A DNA stretch of 64,000 nt from NCBI GenBank assembly GCA_044361315.1, contig JBIKJA010000007.1:144608-208607 (forward strand), read 5' to 3'. The notes under the pieces are model-generated. The model was not told where the DNA came from. It ran no database searches and saw nothing but the letters and a program-made list of their open reading frames with translations. The position numbers were made by a program, and so were the translations under genes. Shown here piece by piece: positions 19,093-27,732 of this stretch. Source of the stretch: Crocinitomix sp044361315. GTDB lineage: Bacteria; Bacteroidota; Bacteroidia; Flavobacteriales_D; Crocinitomicaceae. How positions within the stretch are numbered: position 1 is the stretch's first letter; every line of letters starts with the position of its first letter.

Positions 19093-19128
19093 AAAAAAAG
19101 CCTTATCAAAAATTTCGATAAGGCTTTT
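19093..19128 (-). terminator. Rho-independent terminator of the PA-domain T9SS gene
   Basis: 12-bp stem (19096-19107 with 19117-19128) with a 9-nt loop; on the minus strand it runs into a T tract (plus-strand A-run at 19093-19099). Confidence 0.85.
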
Positions 19129-19147
19129 AAATGACATGTAAAGTTTC

Positions 19148-20860
19148 TTATTTAGAAACTGCCACGTTAAGTTTTCCTTTTGTACCGTCAGCAAATTCAA
19201 GGTTGATGATGTATAACCCAGCTGAGAATGCTGTTACGTCAACATCTAATCTTGGTCCGTTCATGGTTACATCTTGAACAGCAACTACTTTTCCAGTTAC
19301 ATCTACAATTGTCATGTGGATATTTCCTTCTTTTACCGCCATTGGAATATGCACGATGTGGTTTGAAGGGTTAGGGAAAGCGGTTAATTCCATTTCAGGA
19401 ACCTCTACTAAATTTAATTCGTCTGCATTAAACATTTCAACTGAAATTGAAGGATTGAAGTCAGCACCAAACCCTAAAGCATACCATTGTCCGCTTGTGT
19501 AGGCAGGTGAAGTAGGCATTCTATACGTTTCAACATTCCATCCATAGTCAGTTTTTGTGTCATAACCAGGATAAATAATTGTTCCGTATATTTGAACACA
19601 GAATAAATATTTTTGATCATCTTCTAATAAAACTGGCTCTTCAAAAAGAACATTTACATTTTCTCCTTGAGCATCGCTGGTATAAATATATTCACCATTT
19701 GCGATATCATTAATGTCAGCAATAGTAAATCCAGGATCGTCTAAATCCACCCATTCATCATTCCATTCGTAAACATAAATATCAAAAGCTTGTCCATCGA
19801 TAGAAGTTGGATCAGGATTTTGAGAAGTGCCTGCTGAAAAATTCATTGATAATATACCCAATCTACTTGCGTTTGGATCTTGGAAATATAAGCAACTAAA
19901 TAAGTTATCAGTAGTTCCGTTAAATTGGTTAGTTGAATTAACAGGAATTGAAGTAGCTTCATCTAAAGCTGCCATTGAAAATAAATCATCGCTCATATTA
20001 AAATCTGCTTCTGCTGTGTTGTCATAATCAGATTCGTCTGCAGCATCTGCTTCAACTGAATAATCTACATGATAATATCCATTTGCATACGTTGCTTGTG
20101 TGAAAGTTGGAAGTGGAATAAAAACGCTATCGCCAGAAGGAATAGAAACAGGGTCTGATGATTCGTTATAAATTTCACCCCCTTCTATTCCAATTGTTGC
20201 TGTTAAAACAACACCAGTTTGTGCATTTGATCCAAAGTTTCTTACCCAAGATCCCATTTCAACTTCAAACTCAGAACCACTTTGAGAAAGTTGTTGTAGG
20301 TTACCGAATCTTTCAGCTCTCAAGAAATCTCCATCATTTATTCCTAAATCGTTTGCGTATAAACCGTTTTTACTTCCGATAAATACTTCTGTCGTTCCAG
20401 CTTCTGCCTCAGCTCTTAAAAGTGCGCCATCAATGGCATCAATCATAATAACCGGGATAGTAACTGTAGCACCATCAGCACCTGCACCCATTGTTACTGG
20501 AGCACCTGCCAAGTTGTTTACCATTACTACGGCAATTGCACCAGCGTTTTGAGCGTTTAATGCTTTTGTTCCAAATTCACAAGTACCACGGTATAAAAAT
20601 GCAACTTTCCCAGTTAAATCATCCAATGCAGCACAAGCTGTTGGGTTAGCTAAACCAGATCCGTCATCCACAAGCACCATCAAACCGCTTACAGAGTTTA
20701 AAGGATCTTCTAGATCTGCGACTCCCCAAGTGCCTGGCTCAGCATAGGTCATGTCATAATTACCTTCATTTGGCGAAGGGGATTCTACGTAAAAGATAAC
20801 TTGAGCCTCTCCGACAGTCGCCAAAAGACAGAGAGACAATAATAGTACGATTTTTTTCAT
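19148..20860 (-). CDS. Secreted PA-domain protein with T9SS type A sorting domain
   Basis: Signal peptide (MKKIVLLLSLCLLATVGEA), then a protease-associated (PA) domain at about residues 50-165 (VAFLYRGTCEFGTKALNAQNAGAIAVVMVNN), a beta-rich middle part, and a C-terminal sorting domain (LTAFPNPSNHIVHIP to SAGLYIINLEFADG). T9SS exports it across the outer membrane to the surface or medium. No peptidase catalytic domain is visible, so the PA domain seems to serve another purpose, such as protein binding. It is followed by a clear terminator and seems to be monocistronic. Confidence 0.85.
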   Translation of the reverse strand: MKKIVLLLSLCLLATVGEAQVIFYVESPSPNEGNYDMTYAEPGTWGVADLEDPLNSVSGLMVLVDDGSGLANPTACAALDDLTGKVAFLYRGTCEFGTKALNAQNAGAIAVVMVNNLAGAPVTMGAGADGATVTIPVIMIDAIDGALLRAEAEAGTTEVFIGSKNGLYANDLGINDGDFLRAERFGNLQQLSQSGSEFEVEMGSWVRNFGSNAQTGVVLTATIGIEGGEIYNESSDPVSIPSGDSVFIPLPTFTQATYANGYYHVDYSVEADAADESDYDNTAEADFNMSDDLFSMAALDEATSIPVNSTNQFNGTTDNLFSCLYFQDPNASRLGILSMNFSAGTSQNPDPTSIDGQAFDIYVYEWNDEWVDLDDPGFTIADINDIANGEYIYTSDAQGENVNVLFEEPVLLEDDQKYLFCVQIYGTIIYPGYDTKTDYGWNVETYRMPTSPAYTSGQWYALGFGADFNPSISVEMFNADELNLVEVPEMELTAFPNPSNHIVHIPMAVKEGNIHMTIVDVTGKVVAVQDVTMNGPRLDVDVTAFSAGLYIINLEFADGTKGKLNVAVSK

Positions 20861-20891
20861 GTTTTTTTTGTTAAATAATTTACAATAGTGA

Positions 20892-20899
20892 CAAAGCTA
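20892..20899 (-). promoter_or_regulatory. Candidate -7 element, T9SS gene
   Basis: TAGCTTTG on the minus strand matches TAnnTTTG, 31 bases upstream of the start codon. No -33 TTG at the usual spacing. Confidence 0.45.
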
Positions 20900-20972
20900 C
20901 AAAATTAAAATGAAGAAAAAAAACGATTGTAGATCTTCAATTTTGAGGATTGAGCTAGTAATGAGGACTCAA

Positions 20973-22841
20973 CTATAATTTTATAAATTCGCGGTATTGG
21001 GCTTCGATGACGGAGCGACAGCGCAAAAGTGCCAAATCGACTGAGCTTTGGTCTGGATATGGCGACCTAATGAGTCGCTGATCCATCATGTGATAAACGG
21101 TATATCCATCTTGATCTTTCCAGCCATAAGACAAAGTTGAGGTACAAATCGCCCAAGCTTTTGCAGTAGGATCAAACAGATTTTTACTCCAATGAAATTC
21201 ACTCGCATCAATTTTAAGTTGAAGAAGAAGGGTTTTTGCGAGATCGGCTTGTGAACCTACTTTGTCATTTTTTACGCCTGCATAGTTGGATTTAAGCGCG
21301 CCGCCCCAAAACAACAACGGAATGTGAAAGTATTTTTCGCTGTAGGTATCTTCATTAAAAATATTTGATCTTCCATGATCGGAAACAAAAATTACGATCG
21401 TATTTTCAAAATCAGGTAGTTTTTTCAGCGCTTCGGCAAATAAGCCCAAATGTTTATCGGCATAATTCATACTAGTCACATAACCATCATTATTATACCC
21501 CGGAAATGTAGGAGCTGGCATATCGTAAGGCGAATGGGTGCTTTGGGTAAAAAGATTATAAAAATAAGGACGTTTGGCTTTCTGAATTTCTGTCAAAAAG
21601 TAAGTAAACATGGCTTCATCGTGAATTCCTAATTTACCTTTTGGGGTCAAATCAAGGTCTTTTTCATCCACCACCCGATCAAATCCGACATCGGTTAAAT
21701 AGCCACCTATATTGCCATAAGACAATGAACCTCCAAAAGCATAAAACGAATTATATCCTTCTTTTTTTAGCGATTGATTGAGTGAAGGCAATTGGCGACA
21801 TTTGGCAGATTCAGTTGAAATTGAAATGCCTGATATTGTTGGATACCCACTAATTATGGACGAAATTCCTGTTTCTGAGGTCCCTCCGTTTGCGTAAAAA
21901 TTGGTAAACAACAATCCTTCTGAACAGAGTTTGTTAAAATTGGGGGTAATTTTTGGTTCGCCGCCCAATGGTTCAATCATTTGTGCCGACCAGCCCTCTA
22001 AAGTTACCAAAATAATATTGGGACGTTCGATATCAAATATTTTTACAGAATCGACTTGTTCGCTGGCATATAATTCATTCATAATTCGCTCGCCTTCCAC
22101 AAGATCAACGTTTTGAAAATAAACGGATAAATCTACTTTGAAATGCACATAACAGGTATGAATAAAACCCCAAATTGGGTTCACCGAAACATCGTTAACA
22201 ATTTGTTTTTTAGAAAAATAAGCATCCGTTGAGCTGACAGGAATTTGTTGTAAACCACCTCGGATGAATAAGACTAAAATGGTTGCACCCAAAATCAAAT
22301 AGAAGAAGCCATAAAGAATCCGCTTTTTCCAAGACTGAACAAGGGACTTAATCGGATTTTTTTTGAAGAGTTTGACGTACAAGAAATAGACAAAAACGAC
22401 TTGTAAAATGAGGTAGAAAAAAAACCACACAGTGTAAGAAAAAGAAGCTGTCCTGAAAACTTCGGAAGGAGTGTTTAGATGTATAAATATTTTAGAGGAC
22501 AGTTTTGTTTTCCATTCAATATAGGTCACAATTTCTGCACAAACAACCAGCGCAGCAAGGGTAAAAATCACCCAAAAATAAACGTGAATTAAACCATGAA
22601 GATACCTTAAACCTTTTTCTCCGAGAAAAAAACTGAAGAAAGAAAGCAAAAAGGAAATTCCCATAAGGTAGCCAATGGCTGATAAATCCAAACGAAGGGC
22701 ATGAAACGGAAGCACAATTAACTCACCAAAATTTCCAGAAAAGTCGGACCAAAAATGAAAGATAAAAAGCAACCGTTGAAATAGAAAAACGATTAACCAA
22801 ATAAGAATTAATTTCCCAAAAAATATAAGTTGCCCTTTCAC
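20973..22841 (-). CDS. LTA synthase family membrane phosphotransferase (sulfatase fold)
   Basis: Five N-terminal membrane segments (about residues 5-195) followed by an extracytoplasmic alkaline phosphatase/sulfatase-fold domain. The domain starts at RPNIILVTLEGW; the likely catalytic threonine is T321 in GGTSETG, and metal-site motifs include TQSTHSPY and VSDHGR. GTG start. In Bacteroidota such proteins are annotated as LTA synthase or sulfatase family, and they probably add phosphoglycerol or phosphoethanolamine to a cell-surface glycan or lipid, because lipoteichoic acid is not expected here. The substrate is unknown. Confidence 0.85.
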   Translation of the reverse strand: MKGQLIFFGKLILIWLIVFLFQRLLFIFHFWSDFSGNFGELIVLPFHALRLDLSAIGYLMGISFLLSFFSFFLGEKGLRYLHGLIHVYFWVIFTLAALVVCAEIVTYIEWKTKLSSKIFIHLNTPSEVFRTASFSYTVWFFFYLILQVVFVYFLYVKLFKKNPIKSLVQSWKKRILYGFFYLILGATILVLFIRGGLQQIPVSSTDAYFSKKQIVNDVSVNPIWGFIHTCYVHFKVDLSVYFQNVDLVEGERIMNELYASEQVDSVKIFDIERPNIILVTLEGWSAQMIEPLGGEPKITPNFNKLCSEGLLFTNFYANGGTSETGISSIISGYPTISGISISTESAKCRQLPSLNQSLKKEGYNSFYAFGGSLSYGNIGGYLTDVGFDRVVDEKDLDLTPKGKLGIHDEAMFTYFLTEIQKAKRPYFYNLFTQSTHSPYDMPAPTFPGYNNDGYVTSMNYADKHLGLFAEALKKLPDFENTIVIFVSDHGRSNIFNEDTYSEKYFHIPLLFWGGALKSNYAGVKNDKVGSQADLAKTLLLQLKIDASEFHWSKNLFDPTAKAWAICTSTLSYGWKDQDGYTVYHMMDQRLIRSPYPDQSSVDLALLRCRSVIEAQYREFIKL

Positions 22842-22949
22842 TTGGGTAAAATTAAAAAATCTTGCGAAAACTTTATCACATTATGCCTTTATTCCATGTT
22901 TTAGTTTCATATTGTGACGAAAGTCACCAATCAATGATTTTTTTTAAGT

Positions 22950-22957
22950 TAATTTTG
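22950..22957 (+). promoter_or_regulatory. Candidate -7 element, DUF983 gene
   Basis: TAATTTTG matches TAnnTTTG, 16 bases before the ATG at 22974. Confidence 0.4.
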
Positions 22958-22973
22958 TCAAAATTTACGTGGC

Positions 22974-23375
22974 ATGTTAGAAAAATTAAAAGGCAATCGA
23001 CTTTATAGTATTTTAAGGTACAAATGCCCACGCTGTCATGAAGGCGATTTTTTTGTAACTAAGAAAAATTATGATTTAAAGAACTTCATTAAAAATCATG
23101 AAACGTGCTCGCATTGCGGATTGCGATACGAACGTGAAGTTGGTTTTTTCTTTGGAGCTATGTTTGTGAGTTATGCGCTTTCAGTGGCCTTTGCGGTTGC
23201 TATTGGAGTCGCCATCCTTGTCCTCTTTCCAAGTGCATCCTATAAAGTATATATTGCAGCAATTTTGATTGGTCTTGTTTTACTTTCTCCACTGGCATAT
23301 CGACTTAGCCGTTTAATTTGGTTAAACCTTTTTTATCATTACGAGGGAGATAAAAAAGAGGTTAGTAATAAATAA
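22974..23375 (+). CDS. DUF983 family membrane protein
   Basis: 133 residues. Two CxxC pairs near the N-terminus (CPRCHEGDFF and CSHCGLRYE) look like a zinc ribbon, followed by FFFGAMFVSYAL and two membrane segments. This is the layout of the DUF983 family, whose function is not established. It stands alone, divergent from the LTA-synthase-like gene. Confidence 0.88.
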   Translation: MLEKLKGNRLYSILRYKCPRCHEGDFFVTKKNYDLKNFIKNHETCSHCGLRYEREVGFFFGAMFVSYALSVAFAVAIGVAILVLFPSASYKVYIAAILIGLVLLSPLAYRLSRLIWLNLFYHYEGDKKEVSNK

Positions 23376-23540
23376 CTCACTTTTATTTTTTAACCGTTTT
23401 AATCGATAATAATTTCGTAAAATTCTCTTAAAAACGGATTTACCCAAATCATTGGGCGATCACCATCCAATTAGGTTAATTCAAAAGTTTAAAACATACT
23501 AAATTTTCGCGTTAGCGGTTGAAATGACAGCTCTCTGACG

Positions 23541-23636
23541 ATCCCGACAAAACACGTCGGGATGTCTTGGACTACAATGGAAAACGCGACCCAGACCTGT
23601 TGGAATTACGTACACACAGTGTAGTAATTACAACAG
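23541..23636. repeat. Two inverted repeats in a 348-base intergenic gap
   Basis: First, ATCCCGAC / GTCGGGAT (23541-23548 with 23556-23563). Second, a long near-palindrome with outer arms CTGTTGGAATTAC (23597-23609) and GTAATTACAACAG (23624-23636), one mismatch, and an inner TACAC/GTGTA stem (611-615 with 619-623). The rest of the gap between DUF983 and the radical SAM gene holds no gene I can see. Confidence 0.6.
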
Positions 23637-23723
23637 CGTCGGGGTAACGCCCAAATAAAAATGCTGATTCAACCATCAATTTTATAATTAGATTTGGTAT
23701 AACTTTACAGAAGAAACACTTGG

Positions 23724-24737
23724 GTGAAAGCTAGGACAAAAGCCATATTAAAAACAATGACGCTGAAAAGAGGGTGGAACTATTTTTTGCTAAAATCCTC
23801 ATTTTCAATATCAAACCTATTAAAAAGGCCCGTGCATTGGGGAAAACCCATGGCAGTTTCCATTGAGCCCACCACGACTTGCAATTTAAAATGTCCGCAA
23901 TGCCCCAGTGGTTTGCGTAATTTTACCCGCCCAACGGGAAGTATTTCTTTAGATGAAAATAAGTTGATTTTAAATCAATTAGGACCGCAATTGGGGTATG
24001 TAAATTACTATTTTCAAGGTGAGCCATTTATTCACCCTGAATTTTTAAGCTTGGTGAAAGAAGCGCGAAATCGGAATATTTACGTAGTCACTTCTACCAA
24101 TGCCCATTTTATTAGTCCTGAAAAAGCCAATGAAATTGTGGCTTCTGGGTTAAGCGAACTCATTATTTCAATTGATGGTTTGGACCAAGAAGCCTACGAA
24201 ACCTATCGCATTAATGGCAAATTGGAAAAAGTAATTTCGGGCACAAAAAACATGATTGCGGCTAAAAAACAAGTCCCAAAATCGCAACTTTGGGTGGTAT
24301 TTCAGTTTTTGGTGACCAGCGCAAATGAGCATCAAATTGAGGCGCTTTACGAACTGGCGAGCAACCTTGGCGTGGATGAGGTGCGGCTAAAAACAATCCA
24401 AATTTACGATGTTGAACATGAAAACGATCTTTTGCCAACAAATCTGAACTATTCGAGGTATCGCAAAAATAAAAATGGAGGGTTCGAATTAAAAAATAAG
24501 TTTAAAAATAAATGTTGGCGCATGTGGAGTTCGGTTGTGTTTACTTGGGATGGAAAAGTGGTGCCCTGCTGCTTTGACAAGGATGCCGAATTTCAGATGG
24601 GCTCGGTGAAACAAACTGATTTTGATACCATCTGGAAATCGGCGATTTATAGCGATTTTAGAAAAAAACTTCAACGGCACCGCCAAGGAATTTCAATTTG
24701 TGCTAATTGTTCAGAGGGTTCAAAAGTGTGGGTTTAA
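23724..24737 (+). CDS. Radical SAM / SPASM domain protein
   Basis: The radical SAM cluster motif CxxxCxxC is C53, C57 and C60 in TTCNLKCPQC, followed by the TIM-barrel elements YYFQGEPFIHPEF and SISIDG-like LIISIDGLDQEAY. The C-terminal part is a SPASM domain with cysteines in KCWRMWSSV, VPCCFDKD and ICANCSEG for auxiliary clusters. Such proteins often modify peptides or act in cofactor or glycan biosynthesis; no candidate precursor peptide is visible beside it. GTG start at 23724; an ATG at 23757 is an alternative. Confidence 0.88.
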   Translation: MKARTKAILKTMTLKRGWNYFLLKSSFSISNLLKRPVHWGKPMAVSIEPTTTCNLKCPQCPSGLRNFTRPTGSISLDENKLILNQLGPQLGYVNYYFQGEPFIHPEFLSLVKEARNRNIYVVTSTNAHFISPEKANEIVASGLSELIISIDGLDQEAYETYRINGKLEKVISGTKNMIAAKKQVPKSQLWVVFQFLVTSANEHQIEALYELASNLGVDEVRLKTIQIYDVEHENDLLPTNLNYSRYRKNKNGGFELKNKFKNKCWRMWSSVVFTWDGKVVPCCFDKDAEFQMGSVKQTDFDTIWKSAIYSDFRKKLQRHRQGISICANCSEGSKVWV

Positions 24738-24761
24738 AAGTTGGGCAAATGCTCCAACACT

Positions 24762-24858
24762 CCGAAGAGTCGGAGCGTCGTCACACCGGGCTAACGTTCC
24801 CGCTATTTTTTTGTCGTTAAAAGACAAAAAAATGAGCTCCACTCATATCCCTTTTGCG
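24762..24858 (-). repeat. Structured intergenic repeat, copy 3 (minus orientation)
   Basis: Read on the minus strand: CGCAAAAGGGAT (24858-24847), GAGCTC (24839-24834), a hairpin with 10-bp arms TTTTTTTGTC/GACAAAAAAA (24806-24815 with 24823-24832), AGCGGGAACGTTAGCCCGG (24804-24786) and a CTCCGA/TCGGAG hairpin. Flanks match copies 1 and 2 while the stem differs. Confidence 0.65.
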
Positions 24859-24990
24859 GAAAAACAACGATCCTCGTTCGCTAAGTAAATTCTGGGAATT
24901 CATAATAATTGCCAAGTGTTTGGTAAATTCTTGTTTACCTATTGTTTGAATCACAGATATAGTTTATTTTGAAGTAATAGACATTTTTAG

Positions 24991-25541
24991 GTGATTTTTA
25001 CTCAAATTAGCACCGTGGCCGACGTTAAAAGTTTACAATGCAACGCTTCTGTTGATATAAATTTGGTTCCGCTAAGTTCAGAAATTGATAATATCTGGGT
25101 TTCTGATCAAAATCCACAAATTTAGGTGGTAAAAAATTCAATTGAAATTTTGAAAAAACAATTAGTGGATCTATCAACTGAAAATTCGGCTTATGCCATG
25201 GAAAAGAATTTACCGAAAAAAATATTTTAATCAAAGGAGATCAAGAAAATTTAACGGTGAACAATTGAGGGCAATGGCAACGTATTAAGCAAAGCTTATG
25301 TAGAGTTAAATAAGCTGATTTCAGTTTGTGATGAAAAAAAATTAACAAAAAAACCACCCTGCAATATAAGTACCAAAGTCAGTTAAACGAATTTAATTAA
25401 AAAGAAAATATTTGCGGTAATAGTTGATTCTGAAATTGATCAAACCGTTGAATTTGATTTAAAATACATGATTTCAAATTGTGGCCAGCAAGCAAATAAT
25501 GATATTCGCGCAACCACGCGCTTCAAGATGCAGTTGAATTA
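24991..25541 (+). pseudogene. Decayed mucoidy inhibitor MuiA-like (DUF4140/DUF4139) gene
   Basis: Between 24991 and 25541 one can read LSSEIDNIWVSDQNPQI, ILKKQLVDLSTEN, then in other frames EQLRAMATY and LNKLISVCDEKK, and finally VEFDLKYMISNCG and NDIRATTRF. Order and content follow the family pattern (N-terminal DUF4140, coiled coil, then the DUF4139 NAGWxPxYDIR motif), but with several stop codons and at least two frame changes. The conserved GW is GQ here. The 3' half of the barrel domain is missing, and a repeat shared with 49.9 kb follows at 25554-25620. It fills most of the 885-base gap after the radical SAM gene. Family assignment is from memory of motif patterns. Confidence 0.6.
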
Positions 25542-25553
25542 ATTTCGTAAATC

Positions 25554-25620
25554 CAGAGAATAGGCTATTCCATCAAATGTTAATAAAAATCTGTAGGGTA
25601 ATTTAGAGTCGAAATCAGGT
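25554..25620 (-). repeat. Single-end copy of the MITE-like element found at 49.9 kb
   Basis: The minus strand of this segment matches 49885-49952 over about 67 nt, including an identical 17-mer (25597-25613), CAGATTTTT and ATTTGATGGA. It begins 2 nt after the stop codon of the regulator gene. I found no second inverted end here. Confidence 0.7.
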
Positions 25621-25621
25621 T

Positions 25622-26638
25622 TTAAAGGTTTAATTCCGATTCAATTCGTTTTTTTAATTGAATCACCGCTTGCGAGATTTCTGCAAAAAAGCGATTTCTA
25701 TCCTTGGTATTAACTTCCGAAATCAGGGTGGAATTGTTGATCAATTTAGACAAAACAAATTCAGATTCTTGAATATAATACGGATCTTTTGTATGCAAGT
25801 AATTTAAAATATTGTGCGAAAAGTACACCAACGTTCCTGCTTGTGATTTTACCAAATAGGTATTGTCTGAAACAAAAGTTTCATTGTAATACATGTCAAA
25901 TTTATTGCCAGCATTTGGTGCTTCGTTGCCAAACGCAAATTTTCGTCCAATTTCTGCTTGTGCTTTCAGGTGCTTAATTAAATCCAATAAATTCTCCAAT
26001 AATTCTAACGAATAAGAAGGGTCTTCGAACAAATGTGCTTCATAATAATATTGAATTTGCCGCAAAGTTCCTATCAAAGTTTCATTTGAATATATTTCGG
26101 TGGTAGGAATCGAATTGTAAATATTGTGGGCCTCAATGCCAATCATCAAAACCTTTTTGTTTATTTTTTCACGCTTAAAAAGTTCTTTTTCGTAGGCAGG
26201 AATCTTTAAATATGTTTTCGCCCAAAAGAAAAACTTAAATCGGGTTAAATGTGGCAAGTTAAAAAGTTGAAAAATTGGGGTATCATTAATACTCATGGTA
26301 ATTTGTGCTTGCTCCATTTTTTTAATATGGATTAATCCATCCCGAATCCCAATCAACCAATCCTCGAAGTTTAAACCAATCCGATCCAAAGGCGAATATG
26401 AAAAATTAACAATTCCCCTTTTGTAACCTCCCATCTCATTAAATGGAATTTGATAGGCTTCACAAAGGGTTTTTGTTTCGTAAATCGTCAACGGAACCTC
26501 ACCGCGTAAACGTCTATAAACCGCATCTGGACTCAAAAAAAGTTTGCCCATTAAAACAGTTGCCAATTTTTCTTCTTTGGAAAGTTTTAGTTTAATAGTT
26601 TCAAAAATGCGTTGTTGAATATCGTTTGCTTCTGACAT
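25622..26638 (-). CDS. Hypothetical protein with N-terminal helix-turn-helix
   Basis: 338 residues, mostly alpha-helical. Residues 20-65 (KLATVLMGKLFLSPDAVYRRLRGEVPLT) look like an XRE/BetR-type HTH used by a family of Bacteroidota regulators. The rest has no recognised domain. No signal peptide. Its start is 9 nt after the hldD stop, so it is probably co-transcribed with hldD on the minus strand. The last codons lie directly beside a repeat copy, so the C-terminus may have been changed by that insertion. Confidence 0.65.
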   Translation of the reverse strand: MSEANDIQQRIFETIKLKLSKEEKLATVLMGKLFLSPDAVYRRLRGEVPLTIYETKTLCEAYQIPFNEMGGYKRGIVNFSYSPLDRIGLNFEDWLIGIRDGLIHIKKMEQAQITMSINDTPIFQLFNLPHLTRFKFFFWAKTYLKIPAYEKELFKREKINKKVLMIGIEAHNIYNSIPTTEIYSNETLIGTLRQIQYYYEAHLFEDPSYSLELLENLLDLIKHLKAQAEIGRKFAFGNEAPNAGNKFDMYYNETFVSDNTYLVKSQAGTLVYFSHNILNYLHTKDPYYIQESEFVLSKLINNSTLISEVNTKDRNRFFAEISQAVIQLKKRIESELNL

Positions 26639-26647
26639 TAGCTAAGT

Positions 26648-27613
26648 TTAACTGTATTGGTGGTTTTTTAGATAATTGGTGACATAATCCTGTACACCCT
26701 CCTCTAAGGTATAAAATTCTTTCGAATATCCTACCGATTTTAATTTCGTCATATCTGCTTCAGTGAAATATTGGTAGGTATCACGAATGTCTTCAGGAGT
26801 TGGAACAAACGAAATATGCTCAGGTTTTTCCATGGCTTTAAACGTAGCTTTTGTGAGGTCCAAAAAGGTGCGTGCCGTGCCAGTTCCTAAATTATACAAG
26901 CCACTTTTTGGTTTATTTTCCATTAAAAAAACACAAACGCTCACCACATCTTTTACGTAGACAAAGTCCCGGAGTTGTTCGCCGTCTTTGTAATTTAATG
27001 CGTGAGAGGCAAATAAACGCATTCCTCCAGTGGCATTAATCTGATTAAACGCATGCATAATCACCGAAGCCATTCGTCCTTTGTGATATTCATTTGGACC
27101 GTACACGTTAAAAAATTTCAATCCTGCCCAAAACGGAGGCGCTTTTTCTTGTTGCAAAGCCCATTTGTCAAAATTATTTTTTGAATCTCCGTAAGGATTA
27201 AGAGGTTTTAATTTTGCCACCAATTCGTGGCTGTCAGAATAACCATTTTCACCAATGCCGTAGGTAGCACCACTACTAGCATACACCAAGGGAATCTCAT
27301 TTTTAGCGCAAAATTCCCACATGTCTTGCGAGTATTTCACATTTAATTCGTCAAAAACACGAACGTCAAATTCGGTAGTGTCTGTGCGCGCACCAAGGTG
27401 AAAAACAAAGTCAATTTCTTTGACAAAAACAGCCGCCCACGAAAAAAAATCTTTTCGTGAAATTTTCGCCACCATCGATTTCCCTTCCAAATTTGCCAAC
27501 TTATCAGCGCGAGAAAAATCATCCACTACCACAATGTTAGCATGTCCTAATCGGTTTAATTCTCCTACAAGACATGACGAAATGAAGCCTGCTGCACCTG
27601 TAACTACTATCAT
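26648..27613 (-). CDS. hldD: ADP-L-glycero-D-manno-heptose 6-epimerase
   Basis: Extended SDR epimerase, the last step of ADP-heptose synthesis for lipopolysaccharide core. Visible: GAAGFISSCLVGELNRLGHANIVVVDD (shown in part as the Rossmann start GAAGFISS, with S where G is usual), HLGARTDTTE, YASSGATYG, the YGDSKNNFDKW catalytic YxxxK, and KFFNVYGPNEYHKGRMASV, which is highly typical of HldD. Length of 321 residues fits. Confidence 0.92.
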   Translation of the reverse strand: MIVVTGAAGFISSCLVGELNRLGHANIVVVDDFSRADKLANLEGKSMVAKISRKDFFSWAAVFVKEIDFVFHLGARTDTTEFDVRVFDELNVKYSQDMWEFCAKNEIPLVYASSGATYGIGENGYSDSHELVAKLKPLNPYGDSKNNFDKWALQQEKAPPFWAGLKFFNVYGPNEYHKGRMASVIMHAFNQINATGGMRLFASHALNYKDGEQLRDFVYVKDVVSVCVFLMENKPKSGLYNLGTGTARTFLDLTKATFKAMEKPEHISFVPTPEDIRDTYQYFTEADMTKLKSVGYSKEFYTLEEGVQDYVTNYLKNHQYS

Positions 27614-27702
27614 TTTTCTCAGTTTTAAGTCAATTTGTCAGTTAATTCAGTTTGGTAAGATAATTGTCATTACCTATCTACAAAATTAGAACTAATTTTT
27701 AT

Positions 27703-27710
27703 TAATTTTG
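27703..27710 (+). promoter_or_regulatory. Candidate -7 element, Bax inhibitor-1 gene
   Basis: TAATTTTG matches TAnnTTTG, 22 bases upstream of the ATG at 27733. Confidence 0.4.
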
Positions 27711-27732
27711 ATTATCTAAAAAACATAAAAAA

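Noticed and set aside
20973..22841. Arylsulfatase
   Set aside because: The sulfatase Cys/Ser-x-Pro-x-Arg signature is absent; the five N-terminal spans and GGTSETG fit LTA synthase-type phosphotransferases.
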